Source: Trochalopteron elliotii
Lineage: Eukaryota; Chordata; Aves; Passeriformes; Leiothrichidae
Assembly: GCA_024734555.1 (NCBI GenBank)
Contig: JANPWX010000108.1
Coordinates: 2,475,765-2,539,764 of the forward strand
Direction: 5' to 3'
DNA length: 64,000 bases
Part shown: positions 32,601 through 45,810 of the stretch, piece after piece
Position numbering within the stretch: position 1 is the first letter of the stretch
How the letters are laid out: every line of letters starts with the position of its first letter
The notes under the pieces: model-generated
Told to the model about the DNA's origin: nothing
What the model saw: the letters and a program-made list of their open reading frames with translations, nothing else
Database searches by the model: none
Program-made: the position numbers and the translations under genes

Positions 32601-35600
32601 TATTTCCTTCTTACGCTTAACAGCTACTTTCTGATTTTTCCTCCTCTGGATGAGGCAGGCTGTTGCTCTCTTGCTATCTTTATGATTTTTAACTTGGCTT
32701 CTGCAATGAAATAAAAAACCAGTCCTCACTTCAAAAATATGCGGTCATGTTTCTTAAACGAAACAGTGTGATGCTGAGAGTACCAAGACTGTAACTCAAG
32801 TTGCTGATCACAAACTGCCAAAGTGATTTTTCTTTTAGGATATTGCCTTTCACTGAACCTGAAGATTGACTTACAATCTGTTGGATCATACATATCTGTT
32901 GGACCATGGATATCTTACATTTAGGAAGAGTGATTAGCAAACACTGGCAAGGTATTCTCTTAAGTAATATGGCACTATTACTCACTGCTGAATTTAAATG
33001 AAAAGATAAATATTACATGCCACAAGCCTAGCTGTATGCAGGTTTTCCTTTGTTGTTCATTACATATTTATAAAGTAGCAGATAAGAATTCTGGTGTTTT
33101 CACAGCTGTATTTAAGAATCAACAAATCAAAGATCCTTATTAAAGGAGCTTCTTCTATTCAGAGCAGCATAGCCAGACATTAAGCTAGAACTGCAGGAGA
33201 AAAACTTTAAATCACTGCAGGATAAGAAGTGGTTTTGTAGAAATTGTCCCCTTCAACTGACAACTGAAGCTATATTTGTTTTGTCATAAAAAATTATAAT
33301 TTAAAATTTGAAAGTGCTATTCTTTTAAAGGGATTTTATACTGCTTTGGCTATTGCAGTCCTGGTCCTAGGAAGCAGCTGACTTTAAGGAGCTGTGCTAC
33401 AAGGCTCAGGATAGTCATGCCATCAGCATTGCTCTTAGGAAGATGGGTTTTGACACTAAGACCTAAGGCAATGACTACCTGGTCCTGAATTCTCCCGTAA
33501 GTCAAGCAGCAGAGAAATGTTAGTCAGACCACACATAAATCAGGGACATGGCTTTCTGCAGAAGACTGGCCACTCTAAGAAGATGCTCTTAGACAAGTCC
33601 TCCTGCTTGTTCAGGTGTATCAGAGCTCATGAGACCAGTTTGGTGGTAGCCTTTAGAAGAGAGCCCAGAGCAGTCTGGTGTTCAAAAGAAGGGTTTACAA
33701 TTATGGAATAGCTTGAATGTGCATGGGGAAGCTGAAAAGAGTTGGTAGAGGCAACCTTATCCTCATTAGCAACATCTTAAATCACTGCATGAATGTCCTT
33801 TCTCATGTTTCCTGCACAGATGCTGGAGATAATTCTGAGTCTATAAAACTTTGCTGGATATAGCTCTGTTTGCAGGCTCTCATCCCAGTTTTGAGGAGTA
33901 AGTACATTCTTGTCTGTTCTTCATAGTGATATAGTTTGGAAAAAACAACATGCCAAAGTAGTTCTCTTCCATGTGGTCCTCCTTCAGCATAGATGGCTGC
34001 AATATCTGTGCCTGCCAAATGAGTCCCACACTCACACCTTTCAGTTTACAAATGTTTTGAAATGCCGTGGGGATGGGACCAGGGTGTCTGCCTACCTATG
34101 CTGTTTTTTCTCTTTAAATGAGCATTTGCCCTTTAATCTTGCTAAGAAGCACAGTTTAACCCAGAGGACACTCAACTGTGGAGCTTGTTGACTTCTAAGG
34201 GGTTGAAGCAACTTCTTGCCATGTAAGTCTCAGTCTAGTGAGGTACCAAGGATATGGAAAGGTGTCAAATAATGCCACCTCATGCTCAAACACAGTTGTG
34301 GTTGTCATTCAGCAATGTGCTTGTATATATTTTTCAATTTAATCTTATTGGGTTTAATGGGATTTGGAGTGTCCCCAATGTTTGTACTACAGCTGTGCAA
34401 TCATCTGACTTGGAGCTTCAACCAGGGGCTGTACAAAAGCAAACTGTGCAAACCTGCTGTCATCCCTACACCCAGCACCTGTGACACTCTGCTCCTCACA
34501 GACCTCAGTAAAATAAAGACTGCACTTCTTGGCTGGTCTTGAAAAGTAGGTTGGTCAAATGTCTGCCAGGAATGGCTCAGGTGTACTTTCTCCTGCCTTG
34601 GACTGGAAGAATGGCCTTCCACAAGCAATTGCAACCCAATTTTCTAAAAATTCTAGGAAATTACACCACCTGATGGTTAGACTATTAGCTGGATGACAAC
34701 TACAACTACTAGGTAGTAGTCAAAATTAAAACAAATCTTAATTATTCAGATTTTTCTGTAGCTGTTAAACCTATCTAACTTTACTTAGGTATCACTTCCA
34801 GGAGAAGACTTGGGGGAAAGAGAATGTTTTTCAACTTACTGATTAAAGGACATACTTTCCATCCCATTTTACCTGTCACTTCTCTCAAGTGTTGACACAG
34901 AAAAAATGTCTAGATCATAATAGGCAATCATAAGCCTCTTGGGCAGCCAAGTCCAAAATGCCAGTCTCGTGAACTCCCACCCTAAGGTGTTGCTTGTCTC
35001 TGGCTAAATCTGCCCTGTAGCTCTGTTTCTGTGGTAAAATTTCCATCTCATCAGATACTGGCCATAGATGCAATTAGTCAAATCCAAATGCTTTTGTCTG
35101 AGCACAAAAAAAAATTATCTCTGGTGAATTTCCCAGAGACATTTTCCCACCTCTTTCACCTTGCAAGGAAAAGACTTAATTTTAAGTCTACTTGTTGCTT
35201 CCTGTCAAATTTTGCTTTTGAATCCCTAGTTGAACAAATCTGTGACATCCTTATCTAGATGACAAGGGATTCTCAAGCCTCCTTCACTTCAGGGGTGATA
35301 ATTACAACAAGAGGGACTGTTAAAAACTGTCTTAAAAATAATCATCACCCTGTAAGCTGGATTGTCATTTGGGAAGGTAAGAGGAGGATGAAATAGAGAC
35401 GGTTACACACGTAAATCACCTAGTTGTCACTTTCAGTTCCCAAATCTTGTTATTTTTCCAGTGAGATAGCTTTATTTTGGGGAGTCAGACTTGTATCTTA
35501 TCTTAAAACTTAGTATCTTGGCTCCTTCTTTAATCAGCAGAGATCCATTTGATGCAGTCAAGGGAGCCTGGAGGAGGAATCAGATGCCCTACTAGCACAG

Positions 35601-35970
35601 ATGGGCTTCAGCTCTTTCATGTTGGCTCTTTCTGCCATTTGATACTCCAGGGCAGATGAGACATCTGCACAGGGGTGGTAGACCTGATGCAAGATGCAGA
35701 AAGCCCATGTTCTTTTTGGTGAAGCAACTGGATGCCAACTGGGATGCTCCACAACACCTAAAATAGCATTAGACATTTGTTTTTAGGCTACTGAATCCTG
35801 GGTTTAGAGAGTTTAATTATTTCTAGATTCTATAATTTTACAGAATAGATCTCCATGGACTGGAGTGAACTGAACTCCCACACTGATGCCTGAGTTTAGA
35901 TGTTCTCACCTGGTATTGAATCTCTTCTCCCAGCAGGATTAAGTGGCCTAAATATGGGTGTCCAGAACAA
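29651..35970. other. Gene-poor spacer
   Basis: No exon or RNA gene recognised. About 31.2-32.4 kb is somewhat GC-richer and therefore carries several overlapping frames of 60-140 codons on both strands. None shows a known motif or splice context. AT-rich sequence flanks it. Confidence 0.5.
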
Positions 35971-36870
35971 GTGAGTCTTTCATTAGGAAATTTGCAGACG
36001 ACACTAAGCTGGGAGTGTGTGTTGATCTGTAGGAAGGTAGGCGGGCTCTGCAGAGAGACCTGGAATGTTTGGATGGATGGGCAGAGTCTAGCAAGATGAA
36101 GTTTAATAAGTCCAAGTGCCGAGTCCTGCACTTTGGCCACAATAACCCCCTGCAACGTTATAGGCTGGGGATGGTGTGGCTGGACAGTGCCCAGGAGGAG
36201 AGGGACCTGGGGGTTCTGGTCAGCAGCCGGCTGAACATGAGCCAGCAGTGTGCCCAGGTGGCCAAGAGGGTCAATGGCATCCTGGCCTGGATCAGGAATG
36301 GTGTGGCCAGCAGGAGCAGGGAGGTCATTCTTCCCCTGTACTCAGCACTGGTGAGGTCACACCTTGAGTGCTGTGTCCAGTTCTGGGCCTTCAGTTTAGG
36401 AAGGACCTTGAGATGCTTGAGTGCTTCCAGAGGAGGCAATGAGGCTGATGAGGGGCTTGGAACACAAACCCTGTGAGGAACGACTGAGGGATCTGGGGTT
36501 GTTTAGCCTGGACAAAAGGAGACTCAGAGGTGACCTTATCACTCTTTACAGCTTCCTGAAAGGTGGCTGTAGTCAAGTGGGGGTTGGTCTCTTTCTCCAG
36601 GCAGCAACCGACAGAACGAGAGGACACAGTCTTAAGCTGTGCCAAGGCAAATATAGGTTGGATATTAGGAAGAAGTTTTTTGCAGAAGGAGTGATAAAGT
36701 ATTGGAATGGTCTGCCTGGGGAGGTGGTGGAGTCACCATCCCTGGACGTGTTTAAAAAACAACTGGATGTGGCACTCGGTGCCATGGTTTAGTTGAGGTG
36801 TTAGGGCATGGGTTGAACTCGATGATCTTGAGGGTCTCTTCCAACTTAGTGACTCTGTGATTCTGTGTGT
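35971..36870 (+). repeat. CR1 LINE, 0.9 kb, end of ORF2 plus 3' UTR
   Basis: Sense copy. The frame at 36069-36476 encodes the C-terminal part of CR1 ORF2 ([18 protein letters not shown], then [19 protein letters not shown] and [20 protein letters not shown]). A second frame at 36421-36792 continues it ([20 protein letters not shown]), so the copy is frameshifted. The 3' end is intact, ending 'ttccaacttagtgactctgt' and the terminal 'gattctgtg' repeats. It is 5'-truncated and lacks the catalytic part of the reverse transcriptase, so it cannot move by itself. Confidence 0.93.
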
Positions 36871-39174
36871 TCTGTGAAATGAAACCTTCCTGCCAAGGTG
36901 ATGAAGGATTTCCATTGTCAGTTTGACACAAGCACAAGTGATGCAGGAGAGAAAAGATGACACCCGAGCTTAAAAAGGTTTGGGCAAACTTGTTATTTGA
37001 GAGCACATTTCTGTGTTCTCACATCGTCCTCTGCCTGAGTGACATTGCAGAATCTGGTCAGTGAGGATTGAAAAACCCCATCACAAGTGCCTTTGCAATT
37101 GATACTTCTGCAAGTGCACGGCAGGAGGACCAACAGCTGAGAGAGAACCACATCCATCAGCAATGAGCAGGCACCCCAGGTTGCTCACTGCCTCCTGAAA
37201 CACATGCAGGGAGAAGCCACTCTATCAGTGGAGGAGCTTTACTGTTTAGCTTACATGGCACTACCACTAACAGTTCTTTAGAAGAGCTGCATTGCAGAAG
37301 TGATAATTAAAATCAAAGCAAGACTATTCTTCTTCTAATTGGATTTCATAACTCATGCATGGCTAAATGCCTAGGAAAGCATTTACTGCATAACATACAT
37401 AATAGCTATTTCCATTTGAAACAACTGGAGAGAACTCCTTGCAATCTTAACAGTCCATTCATCTGTCCATTGAGTGTTTGATCAGAAAGAGAAGCAACAT
37501 AAAAATATCCACACAATGGCACAGTTGTTGTGGAGATAAGTGAATAATAATTTCCCCACAGAGAGGCTTCACAAAGAGCAGTGACACCAGGGCAGGTCAC
37601 AAACACTCAGACAAGTGTGAGCATCATTCCCTACCACCCAAGGACACAGGAGCAGAAAGGCAGAGCACAGTGCTCTGTGGCACAATATTGCTATTTATGG
37701 CATACATTTCACTTGAAGATAATTTCCTACACTGCCCAGCTGCCCCTCCTCTGAGCTTCTGCCTGTGCTGCACTGCTGCAATTGCAGTCCTTAAAGGGCT
37801 TTTAAAACAATTGTAGTTTTGTGGACCAACTGGCATGAAAATGGAGGCCTGGAACCACATCCTGGGAGGAAGGAGGCCAACAAAATATTTGTGAGGCCCA
37901 TCACTGGCATGAAATGCATAAAGTAACCCCTTATCTTTTTGGTGGTGCTGGCAGGGAATCATTTTAACCTTGATTAATAGCTATCCCAAAATATCTTTTC
38001 TGAATAGCCTTACAAAAGCTGCCAGGCAAATCTCTCATAGCTTTAAGCATTACTGGTACTTTCCAGATAACGTAATTATGCTTTTTCTGGGCCATTCCTA
38101 ACATGCCATAGGCACAAGGCATGACTACGGAAGCAGCAGCACAACAAAAGGTTTGCCAAGGCTGACTTCCACCCTGGCACCGAGTTCCTGGGCCTTCTGG
38201 CCTCTCACCTTCACAAAACACACCTATAAAGTAGGTGAAGCTGAAGAAATAAACTAAGATTCAGCTGTCCCTCTGATAAAATGAAAAAAGCCAACTCTTC
38301 CTTCAAACAACCAGACTTTGATTTATGTCTCTAATTTGTGCTTCTGGGGGCTAAAACCAGGAACTAATTTTGATGTCCTAAAGAAATCATGATGTGTACA
38401 TGGCCAGCAGTTCCCTCTTAAGTGAACTAGTAAGGACTTAATGATGGCTTCTGACTGATGTTTGTTAAGCATCCACATTGCAATCCTTTTAAACTTCTAC
38501 AGAGCCAAATCAGCATCCTATTCCTACCTACGAGATGGACAGCACAGCACACCTGTGAAGCAGGTGCACAGCAAGATGCAGCAGATAAGGCTACACTGAA
38601 TTTATAGCCCATTTATAGCTCCAGCTAGCAGTTAAAAAGATGTGATGATAGATATTGGAGCTCATTTGACTTTTTAAAAATAAATATTATTAGTGACTCA
38701 GGATTAAATTCTGCAGTTCTCGCCTAGACAAACCTGCTGAACTTTCAAATGTGGCACACTGCAGCACAGAGATGTTGATTAAATCTGAGTGAAACTGGAG
38801 GTCTCAAAACTACCCCTTTTGGACCCAGACTCATTCTATAAATGGAAAAAAGGAGAGGCAAGAAAAAACTTTAAAACTCTAAAAAAAAAAAAAAGCACAA
38901 TGCAAAATATACAAGAGCACTCTTAAAGATAAACTCGATAAAAAATGTGAAATCTATTTTTTGCAGTCCAAGGCAAAAATGCCCACTCTCTCCAGTGACA
39001 TAGAAATTTACCTTATGGTAACCATCTGACATTTCCACAATGGTTTCAGTAACGTCATCAAGAGTCTGAGGACTAATTCAGGCACAGAGCTGCTTTGATT
39101 TGCACACACAATAGTTAAGGAAACACACTTTGTATTTGTATTGTGCATCTGTATAGTGAAGCTCGTGCAAGTCC

Positions 39175-39275
39175 AAAATCACTGGAATTAATGGTGGGCT
39201 TGACAGTGCTGGGTTAACCATTGGACTTGATCTTAGAGATCCTTTCCACCCTTAAGGATTCCAGGGTTCTAAGTC
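39175..39275 (+). repeat. Degraded CR1 3' tail
   Basis: 'gtgctgggttaaccattgga' then 'cttgatcttagagatccttt', and a diverged tail. Sense orientation, old copy. Confidence 0.7.
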
Positions 39276-39660
39276 AATAGAGATTCTTCCATGTAATTCT
39301 TTTTTAAATACTTCTAGTATTAGTCTGCGAAGTCTGATTTCTGAATACTTATTCCTGTTACAAAACAAATTGTTTCATTATAATATTGCTTGAGCTACTC
39401 ATTAGTCATTCATTTGAAATTACTTTAAATACACTTTTATTTTCCTTCTAGAGAAACACCACATTTTTCACAAGTGGAAGAGAATCAAGGAGTTTCTTCA
39501 GTGGGATACCATTAATCAGAACCTGAATTCTTGTTATTAAGCCATTTAATCAACCCTCATCCCAAGAAAATCCTCATTGGCTTCAACAGCTTTACCTGAA
39601 TAAGTACTTGAAGAATTTATTGCTTGGCAAATATTATTACAACAGGGGATAATTATATAT

Positions 39661-39800
39661 CCCACCCCAAAAAAACCCAAACAAACAAACAACAAAAAAT
39701 CCAAACAAAACAACAACAACAAAACACACACACACAAAAAAACACAGACAGAAAAAAACCCCAAAACCCAACAAAACAAAAAATCAAACAGCCCAAGGAA
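39661..39800. repeat. A/C low-complexity block
   Basis: About 140 bases composed almost only of A and C, with CAAA, CAA and CA repeats. The overlapping frames (Gln/Lys/Asn-rich on +, Phe/Cys-rich on -) are artefacts of this. Confidence 0.85.
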
Positions 39801-41292
39801 AACAAAAAAGTAAGCCAAAGTCTGTAGCCCTGAGAGTGCTCATCCTTGACACAGCCAACTTCAGTTGGTCCCTCATTTGTGTATATAGTAACCAGCCCCA
39901 AAGAGATCGAGTAAGGGAAGCCCCTGCTGTTAAACTTGCAGTTCAGTATATTAAGACTATCACAATCTTAGCTCTATAAAAAGCCACATGGAATTAGTTC
40001 AAGATCTTTCCTTGCCATTAGGAAAAAATAGCAGATGGATTGAGTCCTTCTCTAAACAACTGGCTGAGAAATGGTAGAGGGACCACAGGAGGTAAGACAA
40101 CACCCCATGGCAAGGCAGGGGGCTCCTCGGTGAAGAGCTTTGAGAGAGTTCAGATGAAAGTTCAGCTTTAGTGACTTCTCTCTTGGGAGCAGCAGCTCTC
40201 CAAACAGGTGGGATGAATAAGCAGATGAGAAAGAGGTGGCACCAAAGGGAAAAATCTGTCCCTATTTAAAACAGAGGAGAACTGAGATTAATGATAAAAT
40301 TCAAACTAAAACAATAAGGCAAACAGCTTCAGATTTTGAAAAATAACTACAGAAGACTTGAATATATCCTCAAAATTCATTGCTGAGGGAAGCTGAAGTA
40401 TGTGACTTTATAGTTAAACAGGAATTAATCAGTGTCAAAAAAAAAAAAATTCATGGATGAGTTGCCTTGCCTCTGCTGGCAAGATACGAAAATGAGATCT
40501 GATTTGCCCTTGACTTCTTGCAGTAAAATGCACTTTTCACATTCAGCAGTGCCACAGGTTGTGCCTCTCTGTTCCTTCCCTGCCTTCTCCCTGCAGTTGT
40601 ACCTCTCTAGCCAATTTCTTCATGCAAATGCATGGCATCTAAATGATCTTTAGCATGATAAGAGACACTTACAGAAGCTGGGTAAAAAACTCAACAGAGA
40701 AATTACTAGTTAAAAAAACCCAAACAACCTGTTAATTCTGGTATTAAAATGTGTGGTCAAATAACACTCAAGGGCCCTTCAGTTAAGAAAAGTGAAGGAA
40801 GGTCCTACTCAGCCCACCAAAAACTTTTGATTCACCTGTTGCCTTGTTTTTCTTTCAAGACAGGAAGAGCTCTTGGTGCAAGACAACATAGGTGGACCCA
40901 GAAGGTACAGAACACATCTATCATCACATGAATGAGGCTCTTTAGGCTAATCCAGAGCAGCCTAAGTTACAGAGGAAGGTTAAATTATGGAAATAAACAC
41001 TCAGTTTAGAGTCCCATTCCTTATCATCTTGGCTTTTGTGCTAAGTCCAAGTGATGCAGCATTGGTTTCCCCAACAGCTTTGCTAATGAGTTGCAGTGCT
41101 TGCACTGTCAGGGAAGGACAGAGCAGGCATTAAATGAACTGTACACAGCTAACAGCAGCCAGGAGCTGGTGACGAGGTGGGCACAGCCTGGTGTCTCTCT
41201 TCTCAGCATAAAATCTGGGAGCATTTCTTCACTCTTTCACGCTCCTGAACATAAAGATCCCCTATGTGTCAGCACAATTTAAAATTATTACT

Positions 41293-41470
41293 TAGAATCA
41301 CAGAATGGTTTGAGTTGGAGGGGACACAAAGATCATCTAGTTCCAACCCCGCTGCCATGAGCAGGGACATCTTTAACTAGACCATGTTGCTCAGAGCCTC
41401 ATCCAACTGGCCTTGAACACCTCCAGTGGTGGGGCATCCACAGCTTCTCTGGGCACCTTGTTCCAGGTTA
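41293..41470 (-). repeat. CR1 LINE 3' fragment, antisense
   Basis: 'agaatcacagaatggtttga' followed by 'gatcatctagttccaacccc' and 'gagcagggacatctttaact'. Reverse CR1 3' end, truncated after 'gggcaccttgttccagg'. Confidence 0.9.
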
Positions 41471-41599
41471 CTTACCTAGCAACACTCAGCTTTGCTCCCT
41501 TCTGTGAGATGTGTGGCATCTCATTGTATGTGCAAATAAGGTTAAGCCTGATAAACATGAAACATTGAATCAACTAAAGAAAAAAAATAAATTTTTTGT

Positions 41600-41655
41600 C
41601 AAGCACTGAAACAGGCTGCCCAGTGAAGTGGTTGAGTCACCATCCCTGAGCCAAA
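41600..41655 (+). repeat. Short CR1 fragment
   Basis: 'acaggctgcccagtgaagtg' and 'gttgagtcaccatccctgag', a sense piece of CR1 3' UTR lying between two antisense copies. Confidence 0.65.
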
Positions 41656-41859
41656 GAAGCCAAGCAAAAGAAGGCATCTACCTAGGAGAATGGATTTCTT
41701 ATTCTAAAAATAATGAAGACAGCGTGTTTGGTTTGAGGTTCATATTCAGTGTTATCCTACACCTTTCACTGCCCTTATTCAGGAAGGCCACCAGAATTAA
41801 CTTTAGGTATTAGTGACCTTAAGCTGAGAATTCATTCCACAGCCATAATGAATTGGAAA

Positions 41860-44170
41860 AAAAAAATGCCAAACACTGAAGATCATGCTTTGGGTTGGAA
41901 GGGATCTTTAAAGGTCATCTACTGCAATCCCTCCTGCAAAGAGCAGGGACATCTTGAACTAGATCAGGTTGCTCAGAGCTCTCTCCAACCTGACCTTGAA
42001 TGTTTCCACAAATGGGGATCTGTCTGTCCCCCAGCATGTATTGGCACCAGGCATTGTCCTGACCTAGGTGCAGCATTTTTAACTTGGTCTTGTTAAATCT
42101 CATGAGATTCCCATGGGCCCACATCTCAAGCTTGTCTTTGTCCCTCTGGATGGCATCATGTCCTTCAGGTGTGTCAACTGCACCACTCAGCTTGGTGACA
42201 TCTCCAAATTTGCTGAGAGTGCACTCAATCCCTTTGTCTATGTCATTAAGAAGATATTAAATAACACTGGTCCCAACATGGACCTCTGAGGGACTCCACT
42301 TGTCACTAATGTCCATCTGGACATTGAGCCATTGACCATTACCCTCAGGATGTGACCATCCAACCAATTCCTTAGCCACAGAACAGTTCACCCATCAAAT
42401 CCAACTCTCTCCAATTCAGAAAAGGTTGTTATTGGAGACCCCATCAGAGATTTTACCACAGTCCAGATAAATGACATCTGTAGCCCTTCCCTTGTTCCAC
42501 TGATGTAGTCACTCCATCATAGAAGGCCACTGGGTTGGTCAGGCAGGACTTGCCCTTGGTGAAGCTGTGCTGGCTGTCTCAAATCATCTCCCTGTCCTCC
42601 ATGTGCCTTAGCAGAGCTTCTAGGATAACCTGCTCCATGATTTTCCCAGGCACCGAGGTGAGGCTGAGAAGTTAGTAGTTCCCAGGGTCCTCCTTTCTAC
42701 CCTTTTTAAAGATGGGCACTATATTTCCCTTTTTCCAGTCACCTGGAACTTCACCTGACTTTTTAAGTATCATGGGGAGTGGCTTGGCAACTACATCAGC
42801 CATTTCCATCAGGACTCTGGGATGCATCTCCTGGGATCCCATAGACTCATGCACAATCAGATTCCTCATGTAGTCACAAACCTGATCTTCGCTAACAGTG
42901 CGAAGCATGTTGCTCCCCAGTTCCTGTCTCTCTTGATAGATGTGGGAAGGAAGGCTGTCAGTGAAGACTGAGGCAGAAATATTGTTGAGTACCCCAGCCT
43001 TCTCTTCAGCTGTTGTTATCAGTGTGTCAGCCTTGCTTGTCATGAGTGGTAGTTTCTTTGACCCTCCTTTTCTGGCTGAGATATCTACAGGGCCCCTTCT
43101 TGTTCTTTGCATCCCTTACAATGCTGGGCTCCAACTTTGCCTTGGTCTTCCTCACCTCATCTCTATACAGCCAGACTGTATCCCTGTACTCTTTTCAGGA
43201 CATGTGCTCTTGCTTCCACTGTCCACGTGTTTCCTTCTTGCCCTTTAGTTTAACCAGCATGTCCCAACTCAGCCACACCAGTCTCTTGCCTTCTTTGCCC
43301 AGTTTCTTGCTCCTGGGAATCAAAGTCTCTTGCAGTCTGTGGAAGCTGCCCCTAAAGATCTACCAGGTCTGTACTGCTTCCTTGTCCCTGAGGGCACTTT
43401 CACAGAGGGTCCTATTTACTAACTCCTTGAAGAACTGAAAGTTGGCTTTCCTGAAGTTTGCTTTCCTGAGGTTGAGAGGCCTAACTTTACTGCTGACCTG
43501 ACCCATATCTCTCAGGACTGCAAACTCCACTAGCACATGATCACTGCAGCTGAAGCTGCCTGCAATACTGACATCCCAGAATAGCCTGCTTGTGTGGGTG
43601 ACCACCAGGCCTAATATCACATCTTCTCTGGTATGGCTGGCTATTACATGGGTCAGGATGTTATCCTGCATGCATTCCAGGAGCCTCCTGGATTGCCTAC
43701 AGCCACCATACAACTTTCCCAACAGAACTGAGGGTGGTTCAAGTCTCCCTTGGGCAGGCAGGACAAGAGCCTGTAAGCACAGTGCCTCCTGAAGCTGGAG
43801 CAAGAAGGCTTCATCAGTAGGCTCCCCTTGATCCGAGGCCTGAAGACACCAACACAATTTTCTCTTTGCTGCCTTGGTCTCTGGTTCTTGTCCCAGGGTT
43901 TTGACCTGCTCATGTCTCTTCTTAAGAGACAACTCTCCACACTCAATCCAGCTCTTGGTGTAGAGGGCAGCCCCACCACCTCTCTTTTCTCCTCTGTCCC
44001 CACTAAACAGCCTGTAGCCATCAACAGTAGCATTCCAGTCATGGGATTCATCTCACCGAGTTCCAGTAGTGGCAGCTAGGTCACAGATTTCCAGCAGCAC
44101 AGTGGCTTCCAACTCCTTCTGTCTGTTTCGCCTGCTGCCTGCTTTGGGGTAAAGGCGCCTCAGCTGAGCT
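41860..44170 (-). repeat. Long degraded CR1 LINE with endonuclease and reverse transcriptase remnants
   Basis: About 2.3 kb antisense. From its own 5' end (right): endonuclease remnants (the frame at 43932-43360 includes RLLECMQDN and SCSDHVLVEF), then the reverse transcriptase start (43112-42672, with PRVLMEMADVVAKPLP and GDWKKGNIVPIFKKGRK). Further ORF2 sequence follows, then the CR1 3' UTR and tail. Frames are broken, part of the central reverse transcriptase is missing, and the catalytic box reads F-G-D-V instead of F-A-D-D. A dead element. Confidence 0.92.
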
Positions 44171-45805
44171 GTCGGCCGTGTCATCTTCCTAGAGAAACAT
44201 CCCTTAATTCCTGTGAGATATTTCACTGGGGTTTCCCTGTCAGGGATTCAACCTGGAACAAATTCACCTTACAGTTGTTTATGCTTCAGCAGACAATGCC
44301 AAGACAATGCTGTAGATATTTAGCTGGCTGCTGAAAGATGTCTCCAGCAATAAGAATGAGGAGAATCTGCTCTAGAAGTGTGACTGCCATTTTTCATCAG
44401 TCATTCACCAAGTCACCCCAGGCCCTCCAGCAAATCCTGCAGGAGCTGCAAGACCATGAATGTTTAAATCAAATATTTGAGGCACACATTGAAAATATGA
44501 GATAATATCTGAATTCCTGTAGTGGATAAAACAATGTTCCTTTTTCAGTTTTTGTTTGGTTGGTTAGTTGGTTGGTTGCATTTTTTCCATTTCCTTATAA
44601 AAATGCAACAACCCCTTTGTGGTTTTGATTAGTGGTTTTGTAGGTATATAGCTATGGTATATAGTTTTCTCTGACTCCATGAAGCTCTCTTTCCTAGGTG
44701 CTACTGAGTTAAGAGACTGTGTATTATGTGGTACTTGTCGGCACTGAATTTCATATATCATATTATCACCTCTCATAACATGCCAGAGATCCTTCTGGAA
44801 CTCTGCAGCTTATTTTTCTTTTCACTGTCTTGAATAATTCTACTTTATTGTCCCTGCATTATTCTCCACTACCTTTTAGTGCTACACTCAGCAGCACAAG
44901 TCAATCTGGGTCATTGAAAACCTGTTCCTTTATGACCTCCTTGCTGTTAAATTATTATTATTATTAAATTATTAAAACAAAATATAAAACTCCTTATCCT
45001 GACAAAACTCAATTTTTAGTGAGTGACCTATGCAGAACTTGTGGAAAACCATGAACGCTGTAAACTGGAGGACCATTCATGACATACCTGTAGACACTGC
45101 CAAAGAGCACACAAAACCTTCTTTACAATACTCCTTATTTATCACCAGCACTGCTGTTCCTCTCAGTTTAACCAGCACAGATGTCAGACTTACCTACCAC
45201 ACTGTTCCCTATATGCCTCCAAGACTCCCTTAGAAATACAACTCACATTTGTACAATTTCCTGTGCTTGAGTACCAAGCCTACTCTCACATGCAGGCACT
45301 ACACTTTGGTCTGGAGCTGGTAATACCACTGTGGAGTTCTAAGTAATTACCATCTGATCCTGTTCATCTGTGGTTATCAGTTTAATTGACAAGAACATAA
45401 TTTAACTTTTCTGGTTTAATTCTGCTGTGTTTTGGTACAAATCTGGCAGGCTTCTTGCTCCTGATGGGTTTAATGACCGTAACATTTTCATTCCTGTTTA
45501 TCACAACCTTTTAAAGTTTTGATAGTTTTACATAATTTTTATGCTGTAATTGGTACTATTAACAGCAGAGGAACTTTTAAATTTGTTTTAAAATTAAAAC
45601 ACTGTCATCTATAATCCAGTAATAGGAATATAGTTTTACTTTGCCTGTACACTGAAGAGAATGCTACTGCTGAGTTCAGTGACAGTCAGGAAAAACACTC
45701 TTCCCAGCTTTCCTAATAGCTAGCCTTGAACAGGGAAAAGACCCACACTACCAATTAGGTTTCACATTACCGGACTTAACATTCCCCCAAACCTACGCAA
45801 ACTAC
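44171..45805. other. AT-rich spacer
   Basis: No gene recognised. Contains a short ATT repeat near 44952-44966. Confidence 0.5.
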
Positions 45806-45810
45806 ACAAT

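Larger units (their letters stand above)
36871..41292. other. Gene-poor spacer
   Basis: No exon recognised. Contains a degraded CR1 tail at 39175-39275 and an A/C-rich low-complexity block at about 39661-39800. Confidence 0.5.

Noticed and set aside
39624..39901. Gln/Lys/Asn- and Phe/Cys-rich frames
   Set aside because: Artefacts of the A/C low-complexity block.
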